Source of the DNA: Roseburia sp.
GTDB taxonomy: Bacteria > Bacillota > Clostridia > Lachnospirales > Lachnospiraceae
Length of the DNA: 5,336 nucleotides
Assembly (NCBI GenBank): GCA_017626625.1
Contig: JAGAIK010000650.1
Span: 1-5,336, forward strand
Direction: 5' to 3'
Of the stretch, positions 5,008-5,336 are shown piece after piece. Each line of letters opens with the position of its first letter. Position 1 is the stretch's first letter. The position numbers and the translations under genes were made by a program. Under the pieces are notes generated by a model, which saw only the letters and a program-made list of their open reading frames with translations, made no database searches and was not told where the DNA came from.

Positions 5008-5336
5008 GTTTTTTCTCCCTCCTTCAGCCGCTGCAATGCCTCCTGCATTTTCCGGTTCTCACTTTTTTCTTTTAAAGCCGATACCGCCACGCTCACTGCG
5101 GCGCTGCTTCCAAAGCAGAGGAAAAACATCGCCCAGGGCAGCCACATGTCTACGGGGAACCAACCACAGCCAGCGATAAACAACGCCAGAACTGCGATTT
5201 CCGAAGCAAACATGCACACCGTCCTTACCGCCAGCGGCATTTTTTTTATCACCATATCCGTAAAAAATAAAATTTGCAGCACAACGGTAATGACCGAAAC
5301 CAGGAAAAATTCCAGCATGGTTTCTACGCTAAGTCC
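5004..5336 (-). CDS. DUF3021-like small membrane protein, 5' end cut by window edge
   Basis: An open frame enters from the right edge. An internal ATG at 5318-5316 has no ribosome binding site in front, and six further codons (GLSVET) are open to the edge, so the true start is probably outside. Three hydrophobic segments are visible, counted from that ATG at about 2-22, 32-50 and 58-80. A charged cytoplasmic tail follows (KEKSENRKMQEALQRLKEGE). The pattern fits the C-terminal three-quarters of a DUF3021 protein, usually about 130-150 residues with four helices and such a tail. In Firmicutes these genes typically sit between a LytTR regulator gene and an ABC ATPase/permease pair, and the order seen here agrees. 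The stop overlaps the ATPase start by 4 bases. The likely role is a membrane partner that modulates the LytTR regulator. That is family knowledge and inference, since the family call was not searched. Confidence 0.6.
   Translation of the reverse strand, partial: GLSVETMLEFFLVSVITVVLQILFFTDMVIKKMPLAVRTVCMFASEIAVLALFIAGCGWFPVDMWLPWAMFFLCFGSSAAVSVAVSALKEKSENRKMQEALQRLKEGEKT

Noticed and set aside
1..5336. Mobile elements, CRISPR arrays, tRNA or rRNA genes
   Set aside because: No transposase or integrase, terminal repeats, regularly spaced repeats or tRNA-like cloverleaf were seen on either strand.

Overview
The window looks like chromosomal or accessory DNA of a gut-type Clostridia, probably Lachnospiraceae. 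This is inferred from the strong AAGGAGG-type ribosome binding sites, short intergenic gaps, moderate base composition, a DUF3021-like/ABC transporter operon, and a Mef-like efflux pump. No marker gene in the window fixes the species.

Layout: (1) 1-1289, plus strand: the 3' part of a TetR/AcrR-type repressor gene that enters from the left edge, followed 3 bases later by a flavodoxin-fold NAD(P)H-dependent oxidoreductase with an extra cysteine cluster. (2) 1290-1332: a hairpin that fills the space between two convergent genes and can terminate both. (3) 1334-2813, minus strand: a 12-TM-type MFS drug exporter with its own promoter and a long, structured leader. The leader holds a 13-codon ORF with a Shine-Dalgarno-like sequence, followed by RNA segments that can fold in two mutually exclusive ways, one of which buries the exporter's ribosome binding site. 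(4) 2834-3253, minus strand: a small, acidic Ser/Gly/Thr-rich protein of unknown function, preceded by a 156-base gap with three 11-bp-phased direct repeats. (5) 3410-5336, minus strand: a tight operon with 4-base ATGA overlaps. In transcription order it is a small DUF3021-like membrane protein (5' end outside the window), an ABC ATPase with an altered Walker A loop, and an ABC-2 permease.

How the parts work together: the TetR gene and oxidoreductase form a self-contained regulator/redox pair. The MFS unit reads as an inducible antibiotic-export cassette, with a dyad over its -10 box and a translational-attenuation leader of the kind used by erm and cat genes. The ABC operon is a separate efflux or envelope-stress module. 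In related Firmicutes such operons usually start with a LytTR regulator, which here would lie beyond the right edge.

The observation most worth following up is the MFS leader (about 2630-2754). Its segments, the leader ORF and the sequestered ribosome binding site fit together as a complete switch. All pairing was found by eye. No folding energy or database search was run.
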